A DNA stretch of 11,045 bases, taken from contig CANKVI010000026.1 in the NCBI GenBank assembly GCA_947487095.1, forward strand, positions 1-11,045. Reading direction: 5' to 3'. A program made the translations under genes and the position numbers. Every line of letters starts with the position of its first letter. Positions within the stretch are counted from its first letter, which is position 1. Shown piece by piece: positions 1-6,732 of this stretch. The stretch comes from Acidimicrobiaceae bacterium. GTDB taxonomy: Bacteria; Actinomycetota; Acidimicrobiia; Acidimicrobiales; Ilumatobacteraceae. The notes below the pieces were generated by a model, which did not search any database, was not told the DNA's origin, and was given only the letters and a program-made list of their open reading frames with translations.

Positions 1-466
1 CAAACATGGATCCAAGAATTAGGGATTGCAGGGCGGCTGAACCCAGTTTTTCATCAATGAATTGTGGAAGGAATGAGAGAAAAAACAATGCGACCTTGGG
101 GTTGAACGTATTGACGATTATTCCTTGGATGAAACTTTTTCCTCGCGACAGTGAGGTTGTTTGTGCTTCCATTGCTTGCGGTTTTTTGATCAATGTTCGC
201 AATCCGATAAATACGAGATAACCAGCACCTATCCATTTCACGATTCCAAACGCGGTCGCGGATGCCGCAATGACAGCTGACAGTCCGATAGTTGCAGCAA
301 TCACGTGAACAAAATTGCCTAGTTCAAGACCAGCAACGCCCGCAAGAGCAATGCTTCGACCATCAGCAATGCTGCGATTGATCACATATAACACTGCTGG
401 CCCGGGGATAACCAAAAGAGCTAGCGAAGCGATCGCAAAAGCGATCATGGAGTCAAAACTTGGCAC
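1..466 (-). CDS. LysE/RhtB family amino-acid exporter, 3' end cut by window edge
   Basis: Inner-membrane exporter of the LysE/RhtB family, which pumps out amino acids or derivatives. About 155 N-terminal residues are visible; the family runs to about 200-210, so roughly the last quarter lies beyond the left edge. The protein opens with a hydrophobic helix ending in PGPAVLYV, the family hallmark after helix 1. A Gly-rich second helix follows (GVAGLELGNF), then a third around VKWIGAGYLVFIGL, and the segment NPKVALFFLSFLPQF, very typical of RhtB proteins. The start is uncertain: GTG at 466 gives a family-like N-terminus (VPSFDSMIAFAIASL), TTG at 469 and ATG at 448 are in-frame alternatives, and none has a clear Shine-Dalgarno site. 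It is divergent from the ferredoxin-P450 pair and shares its control region. Family assignment is secure; substrate unknown. Confidence 0.85.
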   Translation of the reverse strand, partial: MPSFDSMIAFAIASLALLVIPGPAVLYVINRSIADGRSIALAGVAGLELGNFVHVIAATIGLSAVIAASATAFGIVKWIGAGYLVFIGLRTLIKKPQAMEAQTTSLSRGKSFIQGIIVNTFNPKVALFFLSFLPQFIDEKLGSAALQSLILGSMF

Positions 467-509
467 CAAAGAAGGCTAATCGCAAGTCTGCGTTAGACCT
501 CCGACACCA

Positions 510-524
510 CGCGCCATTGGCGCG
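510..524. promoter_or_regulatory. Candidate operator: perfect 15-bp palindrome between divergent genes
   Basis: CGCGCCA-T-TGGCGCG: two perfect 7-bp arms around one central base, in the roughly 75-bp gap between the exporter and the ferredoxin start. It lies just upstream of the candidate -10 box at 530-535, so a bound dimeric repressor would block RNA polymerase. The symmetry is seen directly; the operator role is inferred, and no regulator gene is adjacent in the window. Confidence 0.5.
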
Positions 525-529
525 ATCAT

Positions 530-535
530 TAGTCT
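530..535 (+). promoter_or_regulatory. Candidate -10 box for a leaderless ferredoxin-P450 transcript
   Basis: TAGTCT fits the actinobacterial TANNNT -10 pattern. Its last base is 7 nt before the A of the ATG at 542, which would place transcription start on or beside the start codon. There is no purine-rich ribosome binding site in front of this ATG, consistent with a leaderless mRNA, which is common in actinobacteria. No convincing -35 box is seen. This is an inference from spacing alone. Confidence 0.4.
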
Positions 536-541
536 GTGGGT

Positions 542-736
542 ATGAAAGTTTCTGTAGATATGGGTTCATGCCACGGTCATCAAATGTGTGCCATTGCCGC
601 GCCAGAAGTATTTGGTAGCGACGAAATGGGCAATGCAACAGTGTTGATTACTGGCGATATCCCTGCAGAGCTTGAAGGGAAAGCACGTCGCGCCGAGGCA
701 AATTGCCCGGAACGAGCAATCATTATTAGCGAATAG
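542..736 (+). CDS. Ferredoxin of the P450-associated CxxHxxC...CP type
   Basis: Small cytoplasmic iron-sulfur protein of 64 residues, expected to pass electrons one at a time to the P450 encoded next to it. It starts MKVSVDMGSC, as actinobacterial P450 ferredoxins do. Cluster residues are Cys10, Cys16 and Cys55 (followed by Pro). The place of the second Cys of a normal 4Fe-4S motif is taken by His13, giving CxxHxxC. Proteins of this type are known to carry a 3Fe-4S cluster or an unusual 4Fe-4S cluster. The stop is 19 bp before the P450 start, so the two are surely co-transcribed. GTG at 536 is an in-frame alternative start adding two residues; the ATG fits the proposed leaderless promoter better. 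Function as P450 redox partner is inferred from family and position. The required reductase is not in the window. Confidence 0.92.
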   Translation: MKVSVDMGSCHGHQMCAIAAPEVFGSDEMGNATVLITGDIPAELEGKARRAEANCPERAIIISE

Positions 737-743
737 TGAACCT

Positions 744-749
744 GGGGGG
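744..749 (+). promoter_or_regulatory. Ribosome binding site of the P450 gene
   Basis: A run of six G, 6 nt before ATG 756, able to pair with the CCUCC anti-Shine-Dalgarno sequence using one G-U pair. It decides the P450 start at 756 against the in-frame upstream TTG at 672, which would overlap the ferredoxin gene. Confidence 0.6.
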
Positions 750-755
750 TTTATT

Positions 756-1964
756 ATGACCGACACTCGTAAGCCAGTTGAAAGTTTGCTCACCGATTAC
801 GACATCTTTGAGCCGAGTTTTGTTGCCAACCCGTACCCGGGTTACAGCGAAATTCGTGAATCGGAATGCCCGATTGCTCGCACGGAGCGCTATCAAGGCT
901 CGTGGTTGCCAACTCGCTATGAAGATGTTGTTGCGTTAGCGCAAGAATACGAAATCTTTACTTCACGCGGCATTTTGGTCATGCCTCCACCTCCTGGTCA
1001 AGCTGAAGGTGCGTACGGCGGCGTTGCTGCACCTCCAATCACGTCAGATCCACCAGATCACCACTGGCATCGTCGATTGATTCTTCCTGTGTTTGCACCA
1101 CAAGCAGTAGCGAAGTACGAGCAGAGCACCCGCGACTTGTGCAATGCGTTAATTGATGAGTTCATCGACAAGGGCACGGCAGATGCTGCTGCCGACTACG
1201 CACAACACATTCCTGTGCGCGTTATTTCGAACATGCTCGGAGTTCCACTCGACATGGAAGAAACGTTTACGGGCTGGGTGCGTGGCGTGCTTGAAAACAT
1301 GCACGACATGGAATTGCGTAAACGCAGTCGTTTGGCAATCATTGAGTACTTCCTTGCTCAAGTAGAAGATCGCAAAACTAACCCACGCGAGAACGACCTG
1401 ATTTCGGAATTAATGAATACCGAAGTTGAAGGCAAGAAAGTTCCAATTGAATACGTGCTCGGTGTGTGCAACCTGATGTTGGTTGCAGGAATTGACACCA
1501 CATGGTCGGCAATTGGTTCAGTCATGTGGCACATGGCCCAACACCCAGAGCATCGCAAGCAATTGCGCGAAAACGATGACCTATGGCCAACAGCCATTGA
1601 AGAACTGTTGCGCGTATATGCACCAGTAACGATGGCTCGCATTGTTGATCGCGACATTGAGTTTCAGGGTTGTCCAATGAAGGCAGGCGACAGGGTGCTG
1701 ATGGCATTCCCGGCAGCTAACCGTGACCCGCGACAGTTCGAAAACCCAGACGAAGTGATTTTGGATCGCGAACATAATCGTCACGTGGCATTCGGTTCAG
1801 GAATTCACCGTTGCGCAGGCAGCAACCTGGCTCGTTTGGAAGTGCGTGTTGCACTACAAACGTGGCTTGAGCGCATTCCTGAGTTTGAACTAGTAGACCC
1901 AGCCACTGTTACATGGGCCGGCGGTCAAGTGCACGGCCCACGCAGTTGCATGGTGAAGTTTTAA
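756..1964 (+). CDS. Cytochrome P450 (bacterial, ferredoxin-dependent)
   Basis: Heme monooxygenase of 402 residues, a normal length for soluble bacterial P450s. It activates O2 with electrons from a ferredoxin and hydroxylates an organic substrate in the cytoplasm. Diagnostic motifs are all present. The C-helix region reads DPPDHHWHRR. The I-helix oxygen-activation motif is AGIDTT (residues 244-249). The K-helix ExxR is E283-L-L-R286. The heme-binding loop FGSGIHRCAG (346-355) carries the Cys353 thiolate ligand. There is no signal peptide or membrane anchor. ATG 756 is chosen because of the G-rich ribosome binding site just upstream. It is the second gene of the ferredoxin-P450 pair and converges on the MMPL gene with 15 bp between stop codons. 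The C-terminal segment around WAGGQVHGPRS resembles actinobacterial P450s proposed to act on terpenoid or other lipophilic compounds, but the CYP family and substrate cannot be fixed by eye. Confidence 0.96.
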   Translation: MTDTRKPVESLLTDYDIFEPSFVANPYPGYSEIRESECPIARTERYQGSWLPTRYEDVVALAQEYEIFTSRGILVMPPPPGQAEGAYGGVAAPPITSDPPDHHWHRRLILPVFAPQAVAKYEQSTRDLCNALIDEFIDKGTADAAADYAQHIPVRVISNMLGVPLDMEETFTGWVRGVLENMHDMELRKRSRLAIIEYFLAQVEDRKTNPRENDLISELMNTEVEGKKVPIEYVLGVCNLMLVAGIDTTWSAIGSVMWHMAQHPEHRKQLRENDDLWPTAIEELLRVYAPVTMARIVDRDIEFQGCPMKAGDRVLMAFPAANRDPRQFENPDEVILDREHNRHVAFGSGIHRCAGSNLARLEVRVALQTWLERIPEFELVDPATVTWAGGQVHGPRSCMVKF

Positions 1965-1979
1965 CTTACAGACAACGTT

Positions 1980-4262
1980 TTAGTTCGTTGCCTCCTCGGA
2001 GTGCACCACGTGGTGACCTTCAACATCGATTTTCGGAAGAATTCGGTTGATCCACGCTGGAATCCACCAGTTGCGATTCCCCAATAGTTCCATGGTTGCT
2101 GGAACGAGCACCATGCGCACGAGCGTTGCATCAATGAATACCGCAAGTGCAAGTCCAAGACCAAACAGTTTCAACTGACGGTCGTGTCCAAGCACGAATG
2201 CAGCGAATACGCACACCATGATGAGTGCTGCTGCAGTGATGACTCGTGCAGTTGCAGTAAGTCCATCTGCAACTGCGGAAGCGTTGTCGCCAGTGCGGTC
2301 GTATTCTTCCTTCACTCGCGACAGCAAGAACACTTCGTAGTCCATCGATAATCCGAACACGATGGCGAACAACATCATTGGAGCCCAGCTCTCAATTGGG
2401 CCAGCCTTACCAACACCAATCAGACTCATTCCCCAGCCCCATTGGAATACAGCGACAAGTACGCCGTATGCAGCGCCAATGGACAACAGGTTCATGATTA
2501 CTGCCTTCAGTGGAACGAGCAAGCTGCGGAACACGGCCATTAACAGAAGGAATGAAAGCGAAAGAACGCCTAGAAACAAGTACGGCATGCGACCGCCAAT
2601 TGATTCGGCAAAGTCAACACCTGCTGCAGTGAAGCCACCAACTTTTGCTTCAACGCCAGTTTGCGGAATGACGTTCGTGCGCAAGTTTCGAATGAGCGCT
2701 TCAGTCTGTGCGTCTTGTGGCGAAGTGGTTGGGTATGCCATAACGAGTGACAGGCTTCCGTCTTGCGATGCTGGCATGCCTTGAGCAAATGCAATACCTT
2801 CGGTGCTGTTCAACGTTGCAACAAAACTTTGCAATGCCTCAGGCGACTTTGCTGCATCGCCTTGCACGGTGATGAATAGTGGTCCATTGAATCCTGGTCC
2901 GAAACCTTCGGCCAACATGTCGTACGCGCGACGAACGGTGGTCGATTCCGGTGCGTTTCCGTTGTCTCCAAAACCCAAGCGAATAGAGGCCAGTGGTGCA
3001 GCGAGTACCAACAGTATTGCTGTTGCGCTGAGTGCAGCAGTCCACGGACGGCGCTGAATGAAACGACTCCAGCGATACCAAAATGAGAGCTCTTTAGCCT
3101 TTGGTGTGCGATGAGGAATATGACGGCGCAATGGTTTGATAACGAAACCAGTTGCGGTTACGACGAGTAATGCAATGACACCAATGAGTGCAATTACAGG
3201 ATTTTCGGTGATGACTGCAATCAATGAACTGACAATGAAGATAACGAGTGAAATCAGTGCCGACCACGTGGTTACCCCAATGCGATGCTTCACCATTGCA
3301 AGCAGCGATGGAAGCAATGTGATGGAAGCGAGCATCATAATGAGCACGCCGACTACCGCTCCAACTGCAAGGCCACGAGCAAACGCAAGTCCCATGACGA
3401 ACAAGCCGAGCAATGAAATGATGACGGTGATTCCCGCGAAAATAACTGCTCGTCCAGAAGTGTCGACTGCGTCAACAACTGCTTCTTCAACAGTGAGCCC
3501 CTCAGCCAAACCTTCGCGATAACGAGTGACGATAAACAACGCGTAGTCAATGCCTACGCCAAGCCCGATCATGGCAACGAGTGAGGTAGTGAAGTCAGGC
3601 ATTGGAACAACGTGGCTCAAAATGATGGCAAGCGAAGATCCCACACCAAGACCGATAAGTGCCGTACCGATTGGTAGACCCATCGCAAGTACTGAACCAA
3701 AAGCAAGAACCAGAATGACCATTGCAGCGAGCAAGCCGTATAACTCGGATGCAGGCAATTCAAAACCAGCGAAAATGTTTCCGCCGTATTCCATTTTCAG
3801 GCCATCAATATTTACTGCTTTACCCATGTCTTGAATTTGCGTGGAGAGCGCTATTGCTTCTGACTGCGAACGAAGTGAAACATCGATCGAAGCAAAACCG
3901 GTGGTGCCTGCTTGGTTGATTTGACCCTGTGACGTTTCGCTGAATGGTGAGGTAACCGTTACGCCAGGTAGCGATTCAACATTGTCGAAAAATGGGGTAA
4001 GTGCAGCAACTACATCATCGGAGTTCACACCGTTTGGTGACGAAAACACAATCTCGCCAGAAAGCCCTGCTTTATTCGGGCTGTTAGCTTCGAGCAGCTT
4101 CTGCACATCGTTTGCTTCGCTCTGTGGCAATTCAAACTCGGTGCTGAAGTTGCTTCCCATCTTTCCTGACAGAACGACACCGATAACAAGCAGTGGAATC
4201 CAAATTCCAAACACCATGATTCGACGATGACGAACGCTAAAACGAGCGAGTGCAGCAAGCAT
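1980..4262 (-). CDS. MMPL/RND family large transporter
   Basis: Inner-membrane exporter of 760 residues in the MMPL branch of the RND superfamily, driven by the proton gradient; relatives export lipids, siderophores or drugs. It has the duplicated RND layout: helix 1 (VFGIWIPLLVIGVVL), a first extracytoplasmic domain of about 140 residues, a helix bundle, then a second copy. Each bundle carries the MMPL helix-4 signature: GVGIDYALF with Asp239 and GLSMDYEVF with Asp641, the likely proton-relay residues. Between the two halves lie two extra hydrophobic stretches near residues 333-385 where helices are not normally expected. The ATG at 4262 gives the family's usual start (MLAALARFSVRHR); a TTG at 4307 would add 15 residues unlike the family. 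It lies 102 bp downstream of the sulfatase gene and could be co-transcribed or have its own promoter. The cargo is unknown. Confidence 0.93.
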   Translation of the reverse strand: MLAALARFSVRHRRIMVFGIWIPLLVIGVVLSGKMGSNFSTEFELPQSEANDVQKLLEANSPNKAGLSGEIVFSSPNGVNSDDVVAALTPFFDNVESLPGVTVTSPFSETSQGQINQAGTTGFASIDVSLRSQSEAIALSTQIQDMGKAVNIDGLKMEYGGNIFAGFELPASELYGLLAAMVILVLAFGSVLAMGLPIGTALIGLGVGSSLAIILSHVVPMPDFTTSLVAMIGLGVGIDYALFIVTRYREGLAEGLTVEEAVVDAVDTSGRAVIFAGITVIISLLGLFVMGLAFARGLAVGAVVGVLIMMLASITLLPSLLAMVKHRIGVTTWSALISLVIFIVSSLIAVITENPVIALIGVIALLVVTATGFVIKPLRRHIPHRTPKAKELSFWYRWSRFIQRRPWTAALSATAILLVLAAPLASIRLGFGDNGNAPESTTVRRAYDMLAEGFGPGFNGPLFITVQGDAAKSPEALQSFVATLNSTEGIAFAQGMPASQDGSLSLVMAYPTTSPQDAQTEALIRNLRTNVIPQTGVEAKVGGFTAAGVDFAESIGGRMPYLFLGVLSLSFLLLMAVFRSLLVPLKAVIMNLLSIGAAYGVLVAVFQWGWGMSLIGVGKAGPIESWAPMMLFAIVFGLSMDYEVFLLSRVKEEYDRTGDNASAVADGLTATARVITAAALIMVCVFAAFVLGHDRQLKLFGLGLALAVFIDATLVRMVLVPATMELLGNRNWWIPAWINRILPKIDVEGHHVVHSEEATN

Positions 4263-4310
4263 GTAGGGGAGGTCTTTCTGTGCAAGGCCAACGGGGGGTC
4301 GGCTCAAGGG

Positions 4311-4323
4311 ACTATTAGATAGT
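4311..4323. promoter_or_regulatory. Small palindrome upstream of the transporter gene, possible operator
   Basis: ACTAT-TAG-ATAGT, perfect 5-bp arms around 3 bases, in the 102-bp gap between the sulfatase stop and the transporter start. On the minus strand it also contributes TACTAT, a possible -10 box about 55 bp before ATG 4262. The rest of this gap holds no gene. Short AT-rich symmetry can arise by chance, so this is a weak call. Confidence 0.25.
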
Positions 4324-4364
4324 AATTGGCAGTGTTTGCGTGAAGTCGGATTGACAGAGTGAAT

Positions 4365-5822
4365 TCAGTTACGCCATGAAACGCCGACTGGCCATTCGCC
4401 GATGCCGCCCTCTTCGACAAGAAAACCCGATAGTTCACGATTGAGATTCGCTGTTCTCCAAACCAACATGTCTTGGGCCATTTGCAATACTTCGTCGGTA
4501 TTGGTGAGTGGGGTTCTCCAAGTGTCATCACTTTGGGTATCAAAGGCAAGCCACGAACCATCTCCAAATTGAACATACGCTTTGTCTCCATAAAAACGTG
4601 TTGTCAAATTGAATTGCTCGAGCCGTCGATCCCATGGCCAATCGCGTTTGGAATGGCGAATGAGAACAAATCTCCAGTCGTATTCCCAAGTTGCAGCAGT
4701 GCGCCAAGACTTAGGTTCATTTCCTTCAAGAAGTGGAGTGAGTGGAAACCCGTCGCATTGAATGGGAACTGGTTGGCCCAAAGCTTCTGCAATGGTGGGA
4801 AAGATGTCAATGTTTTCCGTGAATTTCGTGATGCTCGTTCCATGTGTTTCTGGATGACTCGGATCGCGCACAATTCCTACAATGTGATAACTCTGTGGGA
4901 AGAAGCCAAGTTTTTCTTTCAGGCCGTGATCTCCTAGTTGCTCGCCATGATCTGCAGTAACGATGATGACGGTGTTGTCCCACATTCCGCATTCTTCAAG
5001 AGTGTCCCAGACCCTTCCAAGTTGTTCGTCGACGTCGCTGATCATGCCGAAATACTGCGCCTTCATCTCGCGTTTTTCTGCGTCTTCCTGTGGGGCTTTC
5101 GCCTCTGGAACTTGCAAACACAAATCATGAAACGGGTGTCGGTCTGAGGATGGTTCAATAGGAAGTTCAATCGTTTTTGGGTCGTACTCCGTTGACCATT
5201 TTCCAGCAGCTGCATATGGCGGATGAGGGCGAAGGAAGCTTGCATGTGCAAACCATCCGTCACTTTGATTTTGAATCCAATCACATAAATGATTAGTTAA
5301 AAACGCAGACATTCCGAGTTCCGAGGGAAGAGTTGATTCAATTGCAATGTCGTCGAGTTCATTTATTGAGACATCAACTCCATTTTCACGAAGAAATTCA
5401 TTCCACTTTGTAAATGGTGTTCCCATCGGTAACAAGCAATCGAACCCGCGGAGAACTGCTTCATAGGTAAATAGTCGAGGATCATCGGGGCCAGTGGTAT
5501 CTCGTGGGTCAACTGCTTGATCGGTATATCCAAACAATTTTGGTGAATAGCCTGCTCGCTGCGCGAGAAGCGCAACGTTGTCGAACCTGGCATTGTGTGG
5601 AGTTCCGTTCGCAACAATTCGGTGATTCATTTGATACATGCCCGTATACAAACTTGCTCGACCTGGGCTGCACGGAGCACTTTGGCTGAAGTGATTGGTG
5701 AGGCGAACTCCTTGACGTGCCAAGCGGTCTAAATTCGGTGTTTTTACAACAGGGTGACCAGCGCTCGAGAGGCAGTCGCCACGAAATTGATCCAAAGTAA
5801 TGAGTAGAACATTAAGGGTCAT
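4365..5822 (-). CDS. Sulfatase-superfamily hydrolase, phosphonate monoester hydrolase-like
   Basis: Alkaline-phosphatase-superfamily esterase of 485 residues that should cleave sulfate esters or phosphonate/phosphate mono- and diesters. Cys51-Ser-Pro-Gly-Arg55 is the CxPxR signature whose Cys is converted to formylglycine, the catalytic nucleophile. Metal-site residues are visible: Asp11 with Gln12 in the first strand (LLITLDQFRGD) and Asp291-His292 in TADHGEQLGDHG. FLRPHPPY (197-203) supplies the usual substrate-side His200. The stretch after the nucleophile, with MNHRIVANGTP and GYTDQAVDPR, closely resembles the rhizobial and Burkholderia phosphonate monoester hydrolases rather than classical arylsulfatases; those are about 510 residues. 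There is no signal peptide, so it is probably cytoplasmic. The formylglycine-generating enzyme must be elsewhere. Divergent from the alpha/beta hydrolase with 19 bp between starts. Superfamily certain, substrate uncertain. Confidence 0.93.
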   Translation of the reverse strand: MTLNVLLITLDQFRGDCLSSAGHPVVKTPNLDRLARQGVRLTNHFSQSAPCSPGRASLYTGMYQMNHRIVANGTPHNARFDNVALLAQRAGYSPKLFGYTDQAVDPRDTTGPDDPRLFTYEAVLRGFDCLLPMGTPFTKWNEFLRENGVDVSINELDDIAIESTLPSELGMSAFLTNHLCDWIQNQSDGWFAHASFLRPHPPYAAAGKWSTEYDPKTIELPIEPSSDRHPFHDLCLQVPEAKAPQEDAEKREMKAQYFGMISDVDEQLGRVWDTLEECGMWDNTVIIVTADHGEQLGDHGLKEKLGFFPQSYHIVGIVRDPSHPETHGTSITKFTENIDIFPTIAEALGQPVPIQCDGFPLTPLLEGNEPKSWRTAATWEYDWRFVLIRHSKRDWPWDRRLEQFNLTTRFYGDKAYVQFGDGSWLAFDTQSDDTWRTPLTNTDEVLQMAQDMLVWRTANLNRELSGFLVEEGGIGEWPVGVSWRN

Positions 5823-5827
5823 GAATA

Positions 5828-5832
5828 GGGAG
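5828..5832 (+). promoter_or_regulatory. Ribosome binding site of the alpha/beta hydrolase gene
   Basis: GGGAG, 9 nt before ATG 5842. It supports that start over the in-frame ATG at 5821 (which would overlap the start codon of the divergent sulfatase gene) and over the ATG at 5848. Confidence 0.5.
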
Positions 5833-5841
5833 CATAGTGTG

Positions 5842-6732
5842 ATGGTTATGAACGCTGTTTTGCCAACAAATGAATTGGTGGAAACTCATAACGGCGTAAA
5901 ACTTCGCGTACTTACCTGGACACCCTTGCAGTCGAACACGCAGATCCCTCTTTTGCTGGTTCATGGCCTTGCGTCAAATGCCCTTCTCTGGCAGGGCGCT
6001 GCACATGAATTCGTGAACATGGGCCATGTTGTGAAGGCGGTGGATTTACGTGGCCATGGGTTGAGCGAAAAGCCCGATGACGGGTACGACATGCAGACGG
6101 TGACGAACGATGTGGCAGGAGTATTGCGCGTGCTCGCGTCGCAAGGCTACGAACGACCTGTTGTTGCAGGTCAATCATGGGGCGGCAACGTTGTCGTAGA
6201 ACTTGCGCATGTTTTTCCCGAACTTATTCGCGGAGTCGTAGCAGTAGACGGTGGATTCTTGGAATTGCAAGAACATTTTCCGCAATGGGAAGAATGCTCA
6301 GTGGCACTTCGTCCACCAAATTTGTTGGGCACTCCCGCGTCACGGATGCGTGGATATATGGAAGGCGCGCATCCTGATTGGCCAAAAACGGGAATCGATG
6401 GTTCGATGGCAAACTTCGAACAGTTGCCAGACGGCACTATTCGCCCATGGCTTACGTTGGAACGTCACCTGATGGTGTTGCGCGGCTTATGGGAACATAA
6501 ACCCACTCATATCTATAAGGACATCTCGGTACCGGTGATGTTCGTGCCCGCAGAAGGTCCGGGCGGTGTGTTTTCAGATACCAAACGTCAGGCAATTGAA
6601 CGCGCATTGCACAGTGTGCCCAAAGTTCGGGTTGACTGGTTTAGTCCTGCAGATCACGACTTGCATGCACAACACCCCGTGCGTTTTGCTCAAGTAGTGC
6701 ATGCCGCAACAACAGATGGGTTCTTTTCATGA
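5842..6732 (+). CDS. Alpha/beta hydrolase
   Basis: Serine hydrolase of the alpha/beta fold, 296 residues, likely an esterase, lipase-like or C-C bond hydrolase. The oxyanion-hole motif LLLVHGLASNALLW is at 37-50. DLRGHGLSEKP (68-78) is the classic turn before the nucleophile elbow. The elbow itself is GQSWGG with Ser112 as nucleophile. The catalytic His is most likely His272 in DHDLHAQHP, at the usual distance from the following Pro; the acid is less clear, in the region after VPVMFVPAEG (230-239). No signal peptide. The stop overlaps the start of the next gene by 4 bp (ATGA), so the two proteins are translationally coupled and probably work in the same process. It is divergent from the sulfatase. 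Substrate cannot be inferred. Confidence 0.93.
   Translation: MVMNAVLPTNELVETHNGVKLRVLTWTPLQSNTQIPLLLVHGLASNALLWQGAAHEFVNMGHVVKAVDLRGHGLSEKPDDGYDMQTVTNDVAGVLRVLASQGYERPVVAGQSWGGNVVVELAHVFPELIRGVVAVDGGFLELQEHFPQWEECSVALRPPNLLGTPASRMRGYMEGAHPDWPKTGIDGSMANFEQLPDGTIRPWLTLERHLMVLRGLWEHKPTHIYKDISVPVMFVPAEGPGGVFSDTKRQAIERALHSVPKVRVDWFSPADHDLHAQHPVRFAQVVHAATTDGFFS

Noticed and set aside
485..498. Small inverted repeat GTCT-GCGTT-AGAC in the exporter/ferredoxin gap
   Set aside because: Arms of only 4 bp, expected by chance; the 15-bp palindrome nearby is the stronger signal.
672..755. Upstream TTG extension of the P450 by 28 residues
   Set aside because: It would overlap the ferredoxin gene, has no family-like sequence, and ATG 756 has a G-rich ribosome binding site.
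2004..2015. Perfect 12-bp palindrome CACCACGTGGTG near the end of the transporter gene
   Set aside because: It is inside coding sequence and explained by the codons for His-His-Val-Val-His; it has no loop and no T-run, so it is neither a convincing terminator nor a placed operator.
3136..3522. Long plus-strand open frames opposite the transporter gene (also 2362-2784 and 3550-3834)
   Set aside because: Low-complexity Ser/Thr/Pro-rich translations antisense to a well-recognised transporter; typical shadows of its codon bias.
4263..4307. TTG extension of the transporter by 15 residues
   Set aside because: MMPL proteins usually begin right at the M-x-x-L-x-R-F-x-V-R-H stretch, which starts at ATG 4262; the extra residues look unlike the family.
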